A stretch of DNA of 64,000 nucleotides from Deltaproteobacteria bacterium (GTDB lineage: Bacteria; Myxococcota_C; UBA6777): the NCBI GenBank assembly GCA_002731275.1, contig PCBK01000112.1:62001-126000 (forward strand), written 5' to 3'. The notes under the pieces were generated by a model. That model was not told where the DNA came from, made no database searches, and was given only the letters and a program-made list of their open reading frames with translations. A program made the position numbers and the translations under genes. The stretch's first letter is position 1. Every line of letters starts with the position of its first letter. Below, piece by piece: positions 49,489-58,795 of the stretch.

Positions 49489-50234
49489 CACAGACACACA
49501 CGCTCAGCGTCCAAGGACACACCATCCAATGTCTCCACAGTCCATCATCAGGTCCACCTGTCATCTTATTACACGGTGCAGGTGGCAACGCAGAGACGTG
49601 GCGCCCGCTCCTCTCGGCGTGGTCATGGGCTGATACGTGGTGCCTCGATCTTCCTGGCCGGTGTGGAAATCCCGGCCCTGCGATGGAAAACACCGAAGCG
49701 ATCGCATCCTGGTTACAGGAAGTGATACAAGAGAGTGGTCTACACAAACCCATCGTTGTAGGTCATTCATTTGGTGGTGCGTTGGCGTTGACGTTGGGAT
49801 TGCGGGCACCGTCACTTGTCGGTGGGATTGTGATGGTCAGCTCTGGTGCCCGGCTACGTGTCTCTCCCCTTATCCTGGAGAGTGTAGCGTCGGCATCAGA
49901 GGACGAGCCGTTGGACTTTCGCTTCGCATTTGGCGAAGACACCCCCGACGAGACCGTCGAAGCATACCAGGTCACGGCGAACAAAACACCAAACCAGACG
50001 ACTCTTGCGGATTGGCAGGCGTGTAATACATTCGATGTGCGTGAGGAGTTAGGTGCGTTGAAGCCTCGGCTGCTGATCGCACATGGCACAGAAGATGTGC
50101 TGACACCTCCGAAGTTCCAGATGTATTTGGAGGCACAGGTGGAGGGAAGTGAGCGCTTTGCTTGCGAGGCTGGTCATATGCTCCCCTGGGAAGCCTCTAC
50201 CGCGCTCGCTGATGCCGTCCAAGCATGGATATGA
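49485..50234 (+). CDS. Alpha/beta hydrolase
   Basis: 249 residues from ATG 49485, overlapping the previous stop. Oxyanion segment PVILLHGAGGNAETW, nucleophile S95 in VVGHSFGG, acid in HGTEDVLTPP and catalytic His in CEAGHMLPWE. The length and layout fit the carbon-carbon/ester hydrolases near 3-oxoadipate enol-lactonases and meta-cleavage hydrolases, which agrees with the FAH, VOC and GntR neighbours, but the substrate is inferred from context only. Cytoplasmic. A repeat element begins directly after its stop. Confidence 0.87.
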   Translation: MTQTHTLSVQGHTIQCLHSPSSGPPVILLHGAGGNAETWRPLLSAWSWADTWCLDLPGRCGNPGPAMENTEAIASWLQEVIQESGLHKPIVVGHSFGGALALTLGLRAPSLVGGIVMVSSGARLRVSPLILESVASASEDEPLDFRFAFGEDTPDETVEAYQVTANKTPNQTTLADWQACNTFDVREELGALKPRLLIAHGTEDVLTPPKFQMYLEAQVEGSERFACEAGHMLPWEASTALADAVQAWI

Positions 50235-50350
50235 CTAAGTGGTCCTCTGGCGAAGTAAGCGCATGAGCATGATGTTGCATTTTTCCCGTAGGGTCGGGCC
50301 TTGTGTCCGACCTCGATGTTGTATGTCTTTTTCGCGAGAGGACCACTTAG
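50235..50350. repeat. MITE-like element with 20-bp inverted ends and inner hairpin
   Basis: CTAAGTGGTCCTCTGGCGAA (50235-50254) and TTCGCGAGAGGACCACTTAG (50331-50350) are inverted copies with one mismatch. They enclose 76 bp that contain a second hairpin, GGTCGG...CCGACC (about 50292-50313), and no reading frame. The element starts at the base after the stop codon of the hydrolase gene. It may be a non-autonomous mobile or REP-like repeat that also ends transcription. Confidence 0.6.
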
Positions 50351-50476
50351 GCCGTCGGATCGAAAAAAGGATACGGAAAATGAGACGAACACAGCCTTAT
50401 CGAAGGGAGTCCACGATCTGCACACTCACCGAAAAAAAATACAGGGTGGACAAAGATCGGGGGATTGGCGGTGTGC

Positions 50477-51616
50477 TCAATCGGAGAAGAAGCGCCGGAT
50501 CATCCAGCGTCGTTTCCAACGCCAAGTCTTTCGGGTGAAGAGACGATAAAAGGGTTTGTATTGTGAGAGCATCCAGTTGAGGTATTCTTCGAGCGTCCAG
50601 CCGTCAGTGTAAGGCATTGCGCGCCAGCGTCGATCGTACACAGCCAGTGTCGCCTTGTCTGTCTTCCCTCTTGAGAGGGCATCCACAATCGTCTCTGCCG
50701 CAGCCGCACCAGATAACACAGCCGGAAAGATCCCCTCACCAAAGATCGGCTCAATCATCCCCGCAGCGTCTCCAACAAGCAACGCACCATCTGTCACAAT
50801 TTCATCGAGAGGCCGAGGTCCACATAAGGGTACAATCCCTCCCCCACGCCGACGCACCTCTGGCGTTGTCGTCCCCAAGATCTTATGCAATAACGGATCA
50901 GCTCGTAGAAGGTCTTTCAGCCAATTGCCATGATGTTGACCGGGCAACATCCCAACACCGTAGTTCGCCGCGTGCTTCCCGTGTGGGAAGACCCATGTGT
51001 AGCTATTGGGAAGTTCGTCTCGAAACAAAAAATGCCACGCCTCTGTCTCCTCTAACTGAAGCCCTCCGAGGTCCATCGTCGCAAAGACGATATACTGATC
51101 AGGTCGAAGACGAGGAGCCATTCCAAGACACGTACCGACCTTTGTCTTGGGTCCATCTGCGCCCACAACAAGCCGAGAATGGATCGTCTTCAGACCAAAC
51201 ACCGATGTCACCTGCGCGATAAAATCACCATCCTCATCACGCTGAAGACCATCCAAGCGAGTCTGTAGCATGATCTTCACCCCTGCTTCTTCAGCTCTCA
51301 GTGCAAGAGCCCTGTCAAACTCAGTACGAGAGACAACAATCCCCTTCCAATTTCGATAGCGTCGACGATAGGACTCATCGTTATAATAGATACGGAATGT
51401 GTCGACATGTTGCTTGATGTACCCACCCCGTCCCATCCCAACAAAGTCGAGCACAGATTCATCAACACCGCCAGCACAATTCAGGTGGGCACCAACAGCG
51501 CTTTGTTTCTCGATCACAACGCAGGGAATACCAGCCTCAGCGAGCCTCCACGCGGTCATCAAACCAGACGGTCCGGCCCCTACAATGAGGACTTGTGTTT
51601 GTAAACTCTCTTCCAT
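50477..51616 (-). CDS. FAD-dependent geranylgeranyl reductase-family oxidoreductase
   Basis: 379 residues from ATG 51616 (GGAGG seven bases upstream); the frame to 51868 adds unlikely sequence. N-terminal FAD-binding VLIVGAGPSGLMTAWRLAEAG-type Rossmann loop, LVVGADGPKTKV, and the second FAD motif ALLVGDAAGMIEPIFGEG. The PNSYTWVFPHG segment is the PxxYxWxFP signature of geranylgeranyl reductases, which saturate isoprenoid double bonds (chlorophyll, archaeal or menaquinone side chains). Here no such pathway is nearby, so the isoprenoid substrate is open. The C-terminus is basic and aromatic (RKTWRWKRRWM). Confidence 0.87.
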   Translation of the reverse strand: MEESLQTQVLIVGAGPSGLMTAWRLAEAGIPCVVIEKQSAVGAHLNCAGGVDESVLDFVGMGRGGYIKQHVDTFRIYYNDESYRRRYRNWKGIVVSRTEFDRALALRAEEAGVKIMLQTRLDGLQRDEDGDFIAQVTSVFGLKTIHSRLVVGADGPKTKVGTCLGMAPRLRPDQYIVFATMDLGGLQLEETEAWHFLFRDELPNSYTWVFPHGKHAANYGVGMLPGQHHGNWLKDLLRADPLLHKILGTTTPEVRRRGGGIVPLCGPRPLDEIVTDGALLVGDAAGMIEPIFGEGIFPAVLSGAAAAETIVDALSRGKTDKATLAVYDRRWRAMPYTDGWTLEEYLNWMLSQYKPFYRLFTRKTWRWKRRWMIRRFFSD

Positions 51617-51972
51617 CAATAGCCCTCCTTCATGCGCTTTTTTCCTTGCAGTAGCCTTATTGTACGCAACAATCATTGTATGTACAGAAACATCTGTGTT
51701 CCAAATGGGATCGTTTATGACACATTTATCCAAAAAGAGAAGATCAAATCCCACAAAAACCGCACAAACCATCTCAACATGCCTCACGATGGGAACATAA
51801 CCTCCCACACATCCCTCTTCACCTTCTATGCGCCCCACGGAGTAGATAGACCAACGTTCATTTTCCATTCTATTTCAGCAAGATACAACAGATGGAATGA
51901 GGATTGCTTTTTTGAGAGGGGCAGAAATGAATGCGAAAGAATCTTCATCATGTATCAAAAGGAGTTGATCAT
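51617..51972. other. 356-bp intergenic region between divergent genes
   Basis: It separates the reductase (leftward) from the barrel-like protein (rightward) and should hold both promoters. Open frames here are without ribosome binding sites or protein-like sequence. Nothing else recognised. Confidence 0.45.
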
Positions 51973-52527
51973 ATGTGTTGCGATAGGAAATCCCCCACGA
52001 GAAAGTCCCCACTGCTGTATACACTTGCTGTTTTTTGTATGGTGCTCACCTGCCTGAGCTTTTCGCCAAAGCGAGCCGAGGCTGCGAAGCCTGTCCTTCA
52101 TGGCGTCGAGCTTGAGCTGCCTCACTTTGCCTTCCACAACTACGGGATCGGTGGTGCGCTAGGTGGTCGACTCAACTTCCCGCTCACACATCACGGACTG
52201 ATCAGGGGCTTCTCCGACCGCTTCGCGTTGAGTATTGGTCTCGACGCATACTATACAAAACACGATCAACGATACGGTGGTGCGCTCGGTGTACCTATCG
52301 TCCTACACTGGGGACTCTACCCAACCTCCATCTTCTCGATTTACTTTGAGCTTGGGGTCAACGTCTTTCTCCACGACACGCTCAATCCGGACACGGATAT
52401 CCTCGCATATGTTCCTTCTTGGATTATGGGTGCCTTCGGGATGAAGTTCCACCTGACGAGACGCTTCGCGATCAACTTGCGCTTCGGTTCCCCCTACTCC
52501 TCGATTGGACTGTCCTTTATGTTATAA
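51973..52527 (+). CDS. Secreted protein, probably a small outer-membrane beta-barrel
   Basis: 184 residues from ATG 51973 (AAAGGAG eight bases upstream). Signal peptide with hydrophobic YTLAVFCMVLTCLSF and a probable cut after RAEA. The mature part alternates polar and hydrophobic residues and is rich in Gly and aromatics (NYGIGGALGGRLNF, FALSIGLDAYYT, YFELGVNVFLHD), ending in INLRFGSPYSSIGLSFML, the type of C-terminal strand expected for a barrel. No family recognised. Its end overlaps the end of the convergent acetyltransferase gene by six bases. Confidence 0.65.
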   Translation: MCCDRKSPTRKSPLLYTLAVFCMVLTCLSFSPKRAEAAKPVLHGVELELPHFAFHNYGIGGALGGRLNFPLTHHGLIRGFSDRFALSIGLDAYYTKHDQRYGGALGVPIVLHWGLYPTSIFSIYFELGVNVFLHDTLNPDTDILAYVPSWIMGAFGMKFHLTRRFAINLRFGSPYSSIGLSFML

Positions 52528-53169
52528 GAGGATTTGTTTCGCACATCGATGTAGCGCCTCAACATCACCTGAGACGATTATATCGAGGTGCTCTGTCACC
52601 TTCTCGATAGGCCAATCCCACCACGCGCTCTCTTCCAACATCGCGATCTCCTCATCGGAGAAGCGCTTCTTGATCACCTTCGCAGGGTTCCCCCCAACAA
52701 CGGCATACGCAGGCACATCGGAGACCACTACAGAGCGAGATGAGATAATCGCGCCATTGCCAATCCGAACCCCCGGCATGATAAGCGCTTCATAACCGAT
52801 CCAGACATCATTCCCAATCACCGTATCCCCCTTGTAAGGAAGCTCACCTTCTTTGGGCATAACTTTCTCCCAACCACCACCGAAGATCTGAAAAGGATAG
52901 GTCGAGATGCCAGACAGCTTGTGATTGGCTCCGTTCATGATAAAGCGAACACCGCGGGCGATCGCACAGAACTTTCCAATCACCAACTGGTCACCGATAA
53001 ATGGGAAGTGATACAACACATTTCTCACGAAGTCTTCTGAATCTTCGGGATCGTCGTAGTAGGTATAGTCTCCAATTGTGATGTTAGGTGCGTCCACAGT
53101 GTTCTTGATAAAGCACACTTGCGGAAATCCATCCATGGGGTGTTTGTTTTGTGGATCAGGTCCGTTCAT
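52522..53169 (-). CDS. Vat/CatB-family hexapeptide-repeat O-acetyltransferase
   Basis: 215 residues from ATG 53169 (GAGGAG six bases upstream; a GTG at 53202 is less likely). Left-handed beta-helix of the xenobiotic acetyltransferase group: ITIGDYTYYDDP, VIGKFCAIARGVRFIMNGANHK with the catalytic His, FPFQIF-like TYPFQIFGGGWE, then GDTVIGNDVWIGYEALIMPGVRIGNGAIISSRSVV (several hexapeptide turns) and GNPAKVIKKRF. Members acetylate streptogramin A, chloramphenicol or unknown hydroxyl compounds with acetyl-CoA as trimers. Length fits Vat enzymes (~210-220); antibiotic resistance is possible but unproven for chromosomal copies. Confidence 0.87.
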   Translation of the reverse strand: MNGPDPQNKHPMDGFPQVCFIKNTVDAPNITIGDYTYYDDPEDSEDFVRNVLYHFPFIGDQLVIGKFCAIARGVRFIMNGANHKLSGISTYPFQIFGGGWEKVMPKEGELPYKGDTVIGNDVWIGYEALIMPGVRIGNGAIISSRSVVVSDVPAYAVVGGNPAKVIKKRFSDEEIAMLEESAWWDWPIEKVTEHLDIIVSGDVEALHRCAKQILL

Positions 53170-53354
53170 CTCGCGCTCCTCTGGTCTGGTTTCGTCGTTC
53201 ACACCAGAAGGTGGAACACGAAAGGCTCCATGTCAACATTCGCCCATTCCCCCAGGTTTTTTGTCACTGAAAGTCGCTCACCACATCATTGACTTTCGAA
53301 TGACAAAGCTGGAACATACAGATTCACCCTGTCCACCGCTTTGGAGAACCTTCG

Positions 53355-55577
53355 ATGACCATCAGTCAGCTGACCTTTCGTGTCCTGTTTCTAGTGAGCG
53401 TTACGCTCCCATTTTTCTACGACTGTGCTCCCCCGCTCACACAAACAGAAGAAGTACACTCCGACGCCTCCACCCAAGACAGTGTGAAAACAGAGTCCCA
53501 CAGAGAGGAGAAGACACAGGAGCCAAACGCCCAAGAACCTCTAAGAGACCTCGGACCAGACGAAGCTCACGTCGAACCCACCCCAGAGTCACAGCCAGAG
53601 TCAAAACGCGAACAGATCGTCGAGCCCGTTCGCGAACAAGTCGCTGAATCAAGTCGCGAACGCACCGTTGAAAAGGGACTCCCTGAAGGAAAGTCAGAAA
53701 CACAACAAGAGCGCCTTGTCGAGTATCACGTAGAAACACCGCCAGAGCGACAACCAGAGACAGGACCACCGCTCCAGGCGAAGGCCATCTCTATCCTCAC
53801 CTCCTTTTTACAACGTTCTCCACAGAGCGGATTGATGGACCGTGTGAATGGGAGATATCAATGGGAAGGTGTCGCACCAAAAGGCACACACACCTTCACC
53901 TTTACGTTGGATGGAAAGAGCTCACAATTTGGCACAACAACGTCCTCAACACTACCGGCCTCCGGCGGACTTACCCCCAGTGCGCCCTTCTCGTTGACCT
54001 TTAGCCAGCCGACAAGGCTTCAAGTTGAGGTCACACCTGCGACAAGACGCTTCACCATGAAGGAGGTTCCAGCCCCCACAAGTGTCGACATCACAGGCTC
54101 CTGGAATGGACAATCGAACCAAGTCCTCACGCTGACAAAAAACAGCAAGGGGCACTTTTCGGCGAAGCTCGCGCTCAAAAAAGGTCCCATCTCATGGTCT
54201 TTTGTCCTGAAACATATGGGAACGACGACCCAATACGGGAGCAAGTACCCACCTCACGGCGGTTTTCCTGTAGGTGGAGTGGTACATAAGGCCGGACAAC
54301 CGATCAAAGCGACGATAGACAGAGATATGGAAGTCCAATGGACCTACCGCCCCCTCGAACACGCCTACACATTAAGAGGTCCACCCATCGACGCGATGGC
54401 TCTCTACAATCAGCTACTCGCGAACCTCAAAACGCTCACAACAACGCAACAAAAGAATGACGCGTTGCTTCGCTTCTTTGAGACGCTCAAAGCGCACAGA
54501 CAGCTCCCCATCGTCCAGGGAAACCAAGTCGTCTTCTTGCTCTGGTGGAAGATGACAGGTAACACATACGTATCCGGCGATTTTAACAGTTGGTCGACCA
54601 ACGCGCTCAAGATGACACACGAAGCAGGGACCGATTTTTACCACGTCAAAACAACCCTCACACAAAGGACCGAATACAAATTCGTCGACTCCGCGACCAC
54701 ACCCAATTGGCGTACAGATCCGTACAATCCTCGCTTCGCCTACGCACAATTTGGTCCCAACTCCGTTGTCAACCCGGCAGGTTCAAAGAAAAGTCATCTA
54801 GAGCATTGGAAAAGCTTCGCCGCGACGACGCTCAAAAATACACGCGATATCTGGGTCTACCTACCACCAGGATACAAAGACACAAACACCCGATACCCTG
54901 TGCTCTACATGCACGATGGACAGAATCTATTCGACCCCAAGGCCATCTGGGGAGGGTGGGACGTCGCCAACACCTTCGATGGCCTGTTAACAGCTCAAAA
55001 GGTCCTCCCCTGGATCATCGTAGGTGTCGCCAATACACCAAGTCGGATGGACGAATACACACAGACACAAGATATCATCAGCGGGAACACTGTCGGTGGC
55101 AAGAGCCAACAATATGCCGACTTTTTGATCAAAGATCTCAAACCCTGGATCGATGGGATGTACCGCACACTCCCAAGCAAACGCGCGACCGCTGTCATGG
55201 GTTCATCTCTCGGCGGACTCGTCTCGATGTGGTTGGGCGAGACGTACTCGGACGTGTTCTTTCGCGTTGGCGCGCTCTCGAGTACCTTTGGCTGGGGAAC
55301 CATCGGTGCCAAGAACCCAACTCTGCTCGATACGATCAAACAAAGTCCCTTTCGCAACATGGTCGTCTACCTGGACTCAGGCTCCCCACAAGACAATTAC
55401 CAAGTCACCCTACAAATGCGTGACATCCTACAGAAAAAAGGATATCTGCCCGATCTCAATATGAAACATTGGACACAGACCGGCGCCTCCCACAATGAAC
55501 AAGCATGGAAACAGCGATTGTTTCGTCCACTTACATTCCTCCTCTCGTGGCCCACTCCAGAAACACATTCTCCTTGA
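53355..55577 (+). CDS. Lipoprotein esterase (esterase D / enterochelin-esterase type) with starch-binding-like domain
   Basis: 740 residues, GGAG eight bases before ATG. Signal ending in PFFYDCAPP (C24, probable lipidation with D at -1). A ~110-residue charged linker follows, with repeats such as REQIVEPVREQVAESSRE and the SDAST motif. Beta-rich domains fill ~140-400; TYVSGDFNSWSTNALKM (~400-420) is CBM48-like. The catalytic domain has VLYMHDGQNLFDP, nucleophile S618 in MGSSLGG, an acid after VYLDSGSPQD and His in TGASHNEQAW. Such enzymes hydrolyse acyl or trilactone esters; the substrate is unknown. Single gene. Confidence 0.85.
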   Translation: MTISQLTFRVLFLVSVTLPFFYDCAPPLTQTEEVHSDASTQDSVKTESHREEKTQEPNAQEPLRDLGPDEAHVEPTPESQPESKREQIVEPVREQVAESSRERTVEKGLPEGKSETQQERLVEYHVETPPERQPETGPPLQAKAISILTSFLQRSPQSGLMDRVNGRYQWEGVAPKGTHTFTFTLDGKSSQFGTTTSSTLPASGGLTPSAPFSLTFSQPTRLQVEVTPATRRFTMKEVPAPTSVDITGSWNGQSNQVLTLTKNSKGHFSAKLALKKGPISWSFVLKHMGTTTQYGSKYPPHGGFPVGGVVHKAGQPIKATIDRDMEVQWTYRPLEHAYTLRGPPIDAMALYNQLLANLKTLTTTQQKNDALLRFFETLKAHRQLPIVQGNQVVFLLWWKMTGNTYVSGDFNSWSTNALKMTHEAGTDFYHVKTTLTQRTEYKFVDSATTPNWRTDPYNPRFAYAQFGPNSVVNPAGSKKSHLEHWKSFAATTLKNTRDIWVYLPPGYKDTNTRYPVLYMHDGQNLFDPKAIWGGWDVANTFDGLLTAQKVLPWIIVGVANTPSRMDEYTQTQDIISGNTVGGKSQQYADFLIKDLKPWIDGMYRTLPSKRATAVMGSSLGGLVSMWLGETYSDVFFRVGALSSTFGWGTIGAKNPTLLDTIKQSPFRNMVVYLDSGSPQDNYQVTLQMRDILQKKGYLPDLNMKHWTQTGASHNEQAWKQRLFRPLTFLLSWPTPETHSP

Positions 55578-55660
55578 CTTTCCAACACAACTTCCACTAT
55601 CTTCTTTTTGACACTTGAGTGCTATAAACAAAACACCAGCACAAGCACGGAGACACAGAG

Positions 55661-57004
55661 ATGGCGAAGTTGACCCCCAAGGATCTTCCGAATATACCAG
55701 TCGCGCCGGGCGCGTGGCCGATCATTGGGCACCTACCGAGTATGATGAAGAACCAATTTTCCTTTTTGTTAAAGCAAGAAGAAGACCTCGGACCGCTGTT
55801 TTGGGTCCATTCGGGGTTTGGGCAATGGTCCGTTGTCGTCACAGGTAAGCCCGCACACAAGGTCATGAAGAACAAAGAGACGCGTTCGGACGTGATGGGT
55901 GAAGACGATCCGGTCACAGGTTACATCACAGCCAACACGGTAAGTATTCATGATGGCGCACCTCACAGACGGATCCGGGGCTCGATGCAAGCGCCCTTCA
56001 CGCCCAAGGGAATGACGGCCGCGAAGATTGGTGAGGTCTTACAACAGTTGGCGGAGCAACATATATCTCGCTGGAAAGACAAGCAGGAGCTTACGATCCT
56101 CAACGAGACGAGTGAGTTTGCCCTCGACATCATCTTCAGGATGTTGGGTGTTGAGAACCTCGATCTTCCACAGTGGCGCAAGAAGTACAATCAGTTTATT
56201 GGTCCCTTTACGATCATCCCGATAGACCTTCCGGGGACACCACGCAGAAAATCGATCAAGTCGGTTGAATGGATGGACAAACAGTTCGCGAAGATGATCG
56301 AGCGGGTGAGAGAGACAGGTGACAAAGACACGATGCTTGGGGCGATTGTGCACGGGACAGATGAAGATGGGCAGGGCCTCACAGAAGAAGAACTGTACGC
56401 CAACCTGCGTATCCTGGGTCTCGCAGGTCATGAGACGACAGCCGCAACAGTGGCCTGGATGTTTATCCACCTGGCACGAGACAAGCAGCTCTGGTCGGAG
56501 ATCCGAGACGAAGTGATGGCCCAAGAGGCCCCCCCGACATCTCCCAAAGAGATGGCGTTGTTCCCCAAAGTAGAGGCGTTGTTTCGAGAGGTCTTGCGTT
56601 TGTACCCAGTCCTCTGTTTGCTCACACCTCGTCGTGTCGAGGAGCCGTTTGAAGTGCACGGCGTGACGCTCCCAAAGGACACGATCGTGGCTGCCAACTT
56701 GCTCTCTCTTTCGCGTGATCCAGAAGAGTACCCCTCGCCGGAGACACTTGACATCAGCCGTTGGACAGAGCGAGAGCGAAGTCCGCGACCTTCTGAGGCC
56801 GTCCAGTTTGGAGGTGGACCTCACTTTTGTCTGGGCTATCATCTCGCGGTCTTTGAAGGCGTCGTTTACACAGTCGTCGCGACCCGTTATCTCGCACAGG
56901 CTGGACTCCGCCTCTCACACAAAGGGGACTTTCCAACCCCCAGCTACATGCCCCTCACGCGCCCACCTTCTAAACTTCAACTTCAGTTCGAGCGTGACGA
57001 GTGA
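55661..57004 (+). CDS. Cytochrome P450
   Basis: 447 residues. Heme-thiolate monooxygenase with the I-helix AGHETT (255-260), ExxR E310/R313 in FREVLRLYP, and the Cys ligand C390 in FGGGPHFCLGYHLAVFE. The proline-rich start (IPVAPGAWPIIGHLP) is without membrane anchor, so it is soluble. No ferredoxin or reductase gene is adjacent; electrons must come from elsewhere. The Gly in place of Pro around the Cys loop (FGGGPHFC) is common in bacterial families. Substrate unknown. Convergent with the GST gene, 10 bp apart. Confidence 0.95.
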   Translation: MAKLTPKDLPNIPVAPGAWPIIGHLPSMMKNQFSFLLKQEEDLGPLFWVHSGFGQWSVVVTGKPAHKVMKNKETRSDVMGEDDPVTGYITANTVSIHDGAPHRRIRGSMQAPFTPKGMTAAKIGEVLQQLAEQHISRWKDKQELTILNETSEFALDIIFRMLGVENLDLPQWRKKYNQFIGPFTIIPIDLPGTPRRKSIKSVEWMDKQFAKMIERVRETGDKDTMLGAIVHGTDEDGQGLTEEELYANLRILGLAGHETTAATVAWMFIHLARDKQLWSEIRDEVMAQEAPPTSPKEMALFPKVEALFREVLRLYPVLCLLTPRRVEEPFEVHGVTLPKDTIVAANLLSLSRDPEEYPSPETLDISRWTERERSPRPSEAVQFGGGPHFCLGYHLAVFEGVVYTVVATRYLAQAGLRLSHKGDFPTPSYMPLTRPPSKLQLQFERDE

Positions 57005-57014
57005 ACTTCCTTCT

Positions 57015-57710
57015 TTACGCTCCCTCGTCTGACAAAAACGAATAGTGATTTGTGTTCCACAGCGCAGGCCATGTCTTTTGCACAGCGGGACGCTGCTTCA
57101 TTCGCTCAACAAAAGCAGCGAGTCTCGGGAATGTTGTTTGCAAAGACAACCCCAAATGAACAGCCGTCGCGATGTATGTAAAGACAGATAAGTCAGCGTA
57201 GGAGATGGATGTCCCTGCGAGCCAATCGCGACCTTCGAGATAGTCTTCCCAAAAACGCAACTCATTGACAAACTGATCTTTTCGCTCTCTAAGAATGTCT
57301 TTGTCCAGGGCCTCTTCTGGTGTCTTCATCAGATACGCGAAGAGCGCCATCCCATGTGACTTCAGGTGACTTGATTCATGTAGACGCAATATCGCATAGA
57401 CATGCTCATTCGTCTCTTGGGGTGCCAGGGGTTTTGAAGGATAAGCATATTCGAGATAGGAGAAGATCGCATATGTCTCGAAGAGTTGGAACTCTCGATC
57501 GGACAACACAGGGATGGTCCCTCTAGGATTACGTGCGAGCATCTCTGGAGAGCGGTGTTCTCCTCTGGCAAAAGATAACTCTTGGCATTTGTAGGGTAAG
57601 GACTTCTCTTCGAGTGCAAGCAACACCATCCACGAAGGCGGTGAGCATTCAATCACCCTCACGGAGGCATACTCCGGCATATAGAGAACGATGCCTTCTT
57701 CTCTGATCAT
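57015..57710 (-). CDS. Glutathione S-transferase-family protein
   Basis: 231 residues starting at ATG 57710 (six bases after GGAG; 57713 also possible). Thioredoxin-like N-terminal domain with ECSPPSWMVLLALEEKSLPY and the Glu/Ser site FQLFETYAIFSYLEYAY, followed by an all-helical domain (LAGTSISYADLSVFTYIAT, the GST N-capping region). Ser in CSPPS could be the catalytic residue. Cytosolic conjugation or isomerisation using glutathione is the family function. Downstream of the MDR oxidoreductase in the same direction, 104 bp away. Confidence 0.87.
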   Translation of the reverse strand: MIREEGIVLYMPEYASVRVIECSPPSWMVLLALEEKSLPYKCQELSFARGEHRSPEMLARNPRGTIPVLSDREFQLFETYAIFSYLEYAYPSKPLAPQETNEHVYAILRLHESSHLKSHGMALFAYLMKTPEEALDKDILRERKDQFVNELRFWEDYLEGRDWLAGTSISYADLSVFTYIATAVHLGLSLQTTFPRLAAFVERMKQRPAVQKTWPALWNTNHYSFLSDEGA

Positions 57711-57814
57711 CATCAGCTCCAACGTCACGATACAACACCTGGCAATATTCCTGACGTCACCCTACACCCGACATTCGCAAAAGACAAGCATCGTTGCTGA
57801 AAAAGTGAGTCCCC

Positions 57815-58795
57815 CTACAGACCTTCGCTGACAGTGATCACCACATTGCCACGTTTATGACCGGAATCCGTGTACCGATGAGCTTCCTTTGTCTCCGAGA
57901 GAGGATAGGTTTCATCGATAAAAGGCTTGATGGTACCGGCATCAAAGAGGTCGTAAAGCTGCTTCATATTCTCCTTGCTTTCCTTGGGTGTACCTGCAAC
58001 GATACGTCGATTGAATAGAGACTGAAAGATCTCCTTGAATCCGCCAGCAACAGCTGCATAACGACCATCAGGGTTCAGCACCTTTTGATACTCGGCAAAG
58101 CTGGGTTGACTCGGAACAACGTCAAATATGATGTCATAGGTTCCATGTTGTGGTTGCGTGCAATCTTCTTTGGTGTAGTCGAGCACATGGCGTGCGCCAA
58201 AAGATCGTACAAGTTCGACATTGCGAGCGCTACAGACACCTGTCACCTCTGCACCAAACGCGGAGGCGAGCTGCACGATGTAATGTCCAACGCAACCAGA
58301 AGCACCAACAACAAGGACTTTTTGACCGGGTTGTACACCGAGCAAGTCCTTGACGAAGTAAAGCGCCGTCCCTGCGCCAAAGGGGAGCGCGGCTGCCTGC
58401 TCATAGCTCGCCTCTGTCGGCTTTTTGTACAACCCGCCCTTTGCGGCGCGACAAACATACTCAGCGTACCCACCGAGCTTCATTGAATCGATCCCAAACA
58501 CGGCATCACCAACCTGAAAGTCAGTCACGCCCTTTCCTAATGAGACAATCTCTCCGGCGACCTCAGTCCCCAAGATAGGCCGCCTGGGGCGAAACAAACC
58601 GAAGACAAGACGCACCAACCAACCGGAGAGCTTGTCTGGCACCCTCGTGAAACCTCGCAAGTTCGCGTCTCCAGCTGTCGCAGTTGAGGCGTGGACCTTG
58701 ATCAAGACCTCTCCCCTCTTGGGTTGTGGGACATCGACATCTTCCATATGCAGTACATCTGGGCTTCCATACTCTCTGTATACGACGGCTTTCAT
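57815..58795 (-). CDS. MDR-family NAD(P)-dependent oxidoreductase (quinone oxidoreductase-like)
   Basis: 326 residues. Medium-chain reductase: GroES-like N-terminal domain (MKAVVYREYGSPDVL, ILGTEVAGEIVSLGKGV), Rossmann domain with VLVVGASGCVGHYIVQLA and VLDYTKED. No zinc-binding Cys/His set is visible, so it belongs to the zinc-independent quinone-oxidoreductase side. Hinge FGAGTALYFV is as in this group. The ATG overlaps the stop of the preceding small gene, so both are co-translated. Likely reduces quinones or enones. Confidence 0.9.
   Translation of the reverse strand: MKAVVYREYGSPDVLHMEDVDVPQPKRGEVLIKVHASTATAGDANLRGFTRVPDKLSGWLVRLVFGLFRPRRPILGTEVAGEIVSLGKGVTDFQVGDAVFGIDSMKLGGYAEYVCRAAKGGLYKKPTEASYEQAAALPFGAGTALYFVKDLLGVQPGQKVLVVGASGCVGHYIVQLASAFGAEVTGVCSARNVELVRSFGARHVLDYTKEDCTQPQHGTYDIIFDVVPSQPSFAEYQKVLNPDGRYAAVAGGFKEIFQSLFNRRIVAGTPKESKENMKQLYDLFDAGTIKPFIDETYPLSETKEAHRYTDSGHKRGNVVITVSEGL

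Noticed and set aside
54590-55423. 277-codon open frame in another frame of the esterase gene
   Set aside because: The main frame holds the catalytic motifs; the other frame has no family features or start signal.
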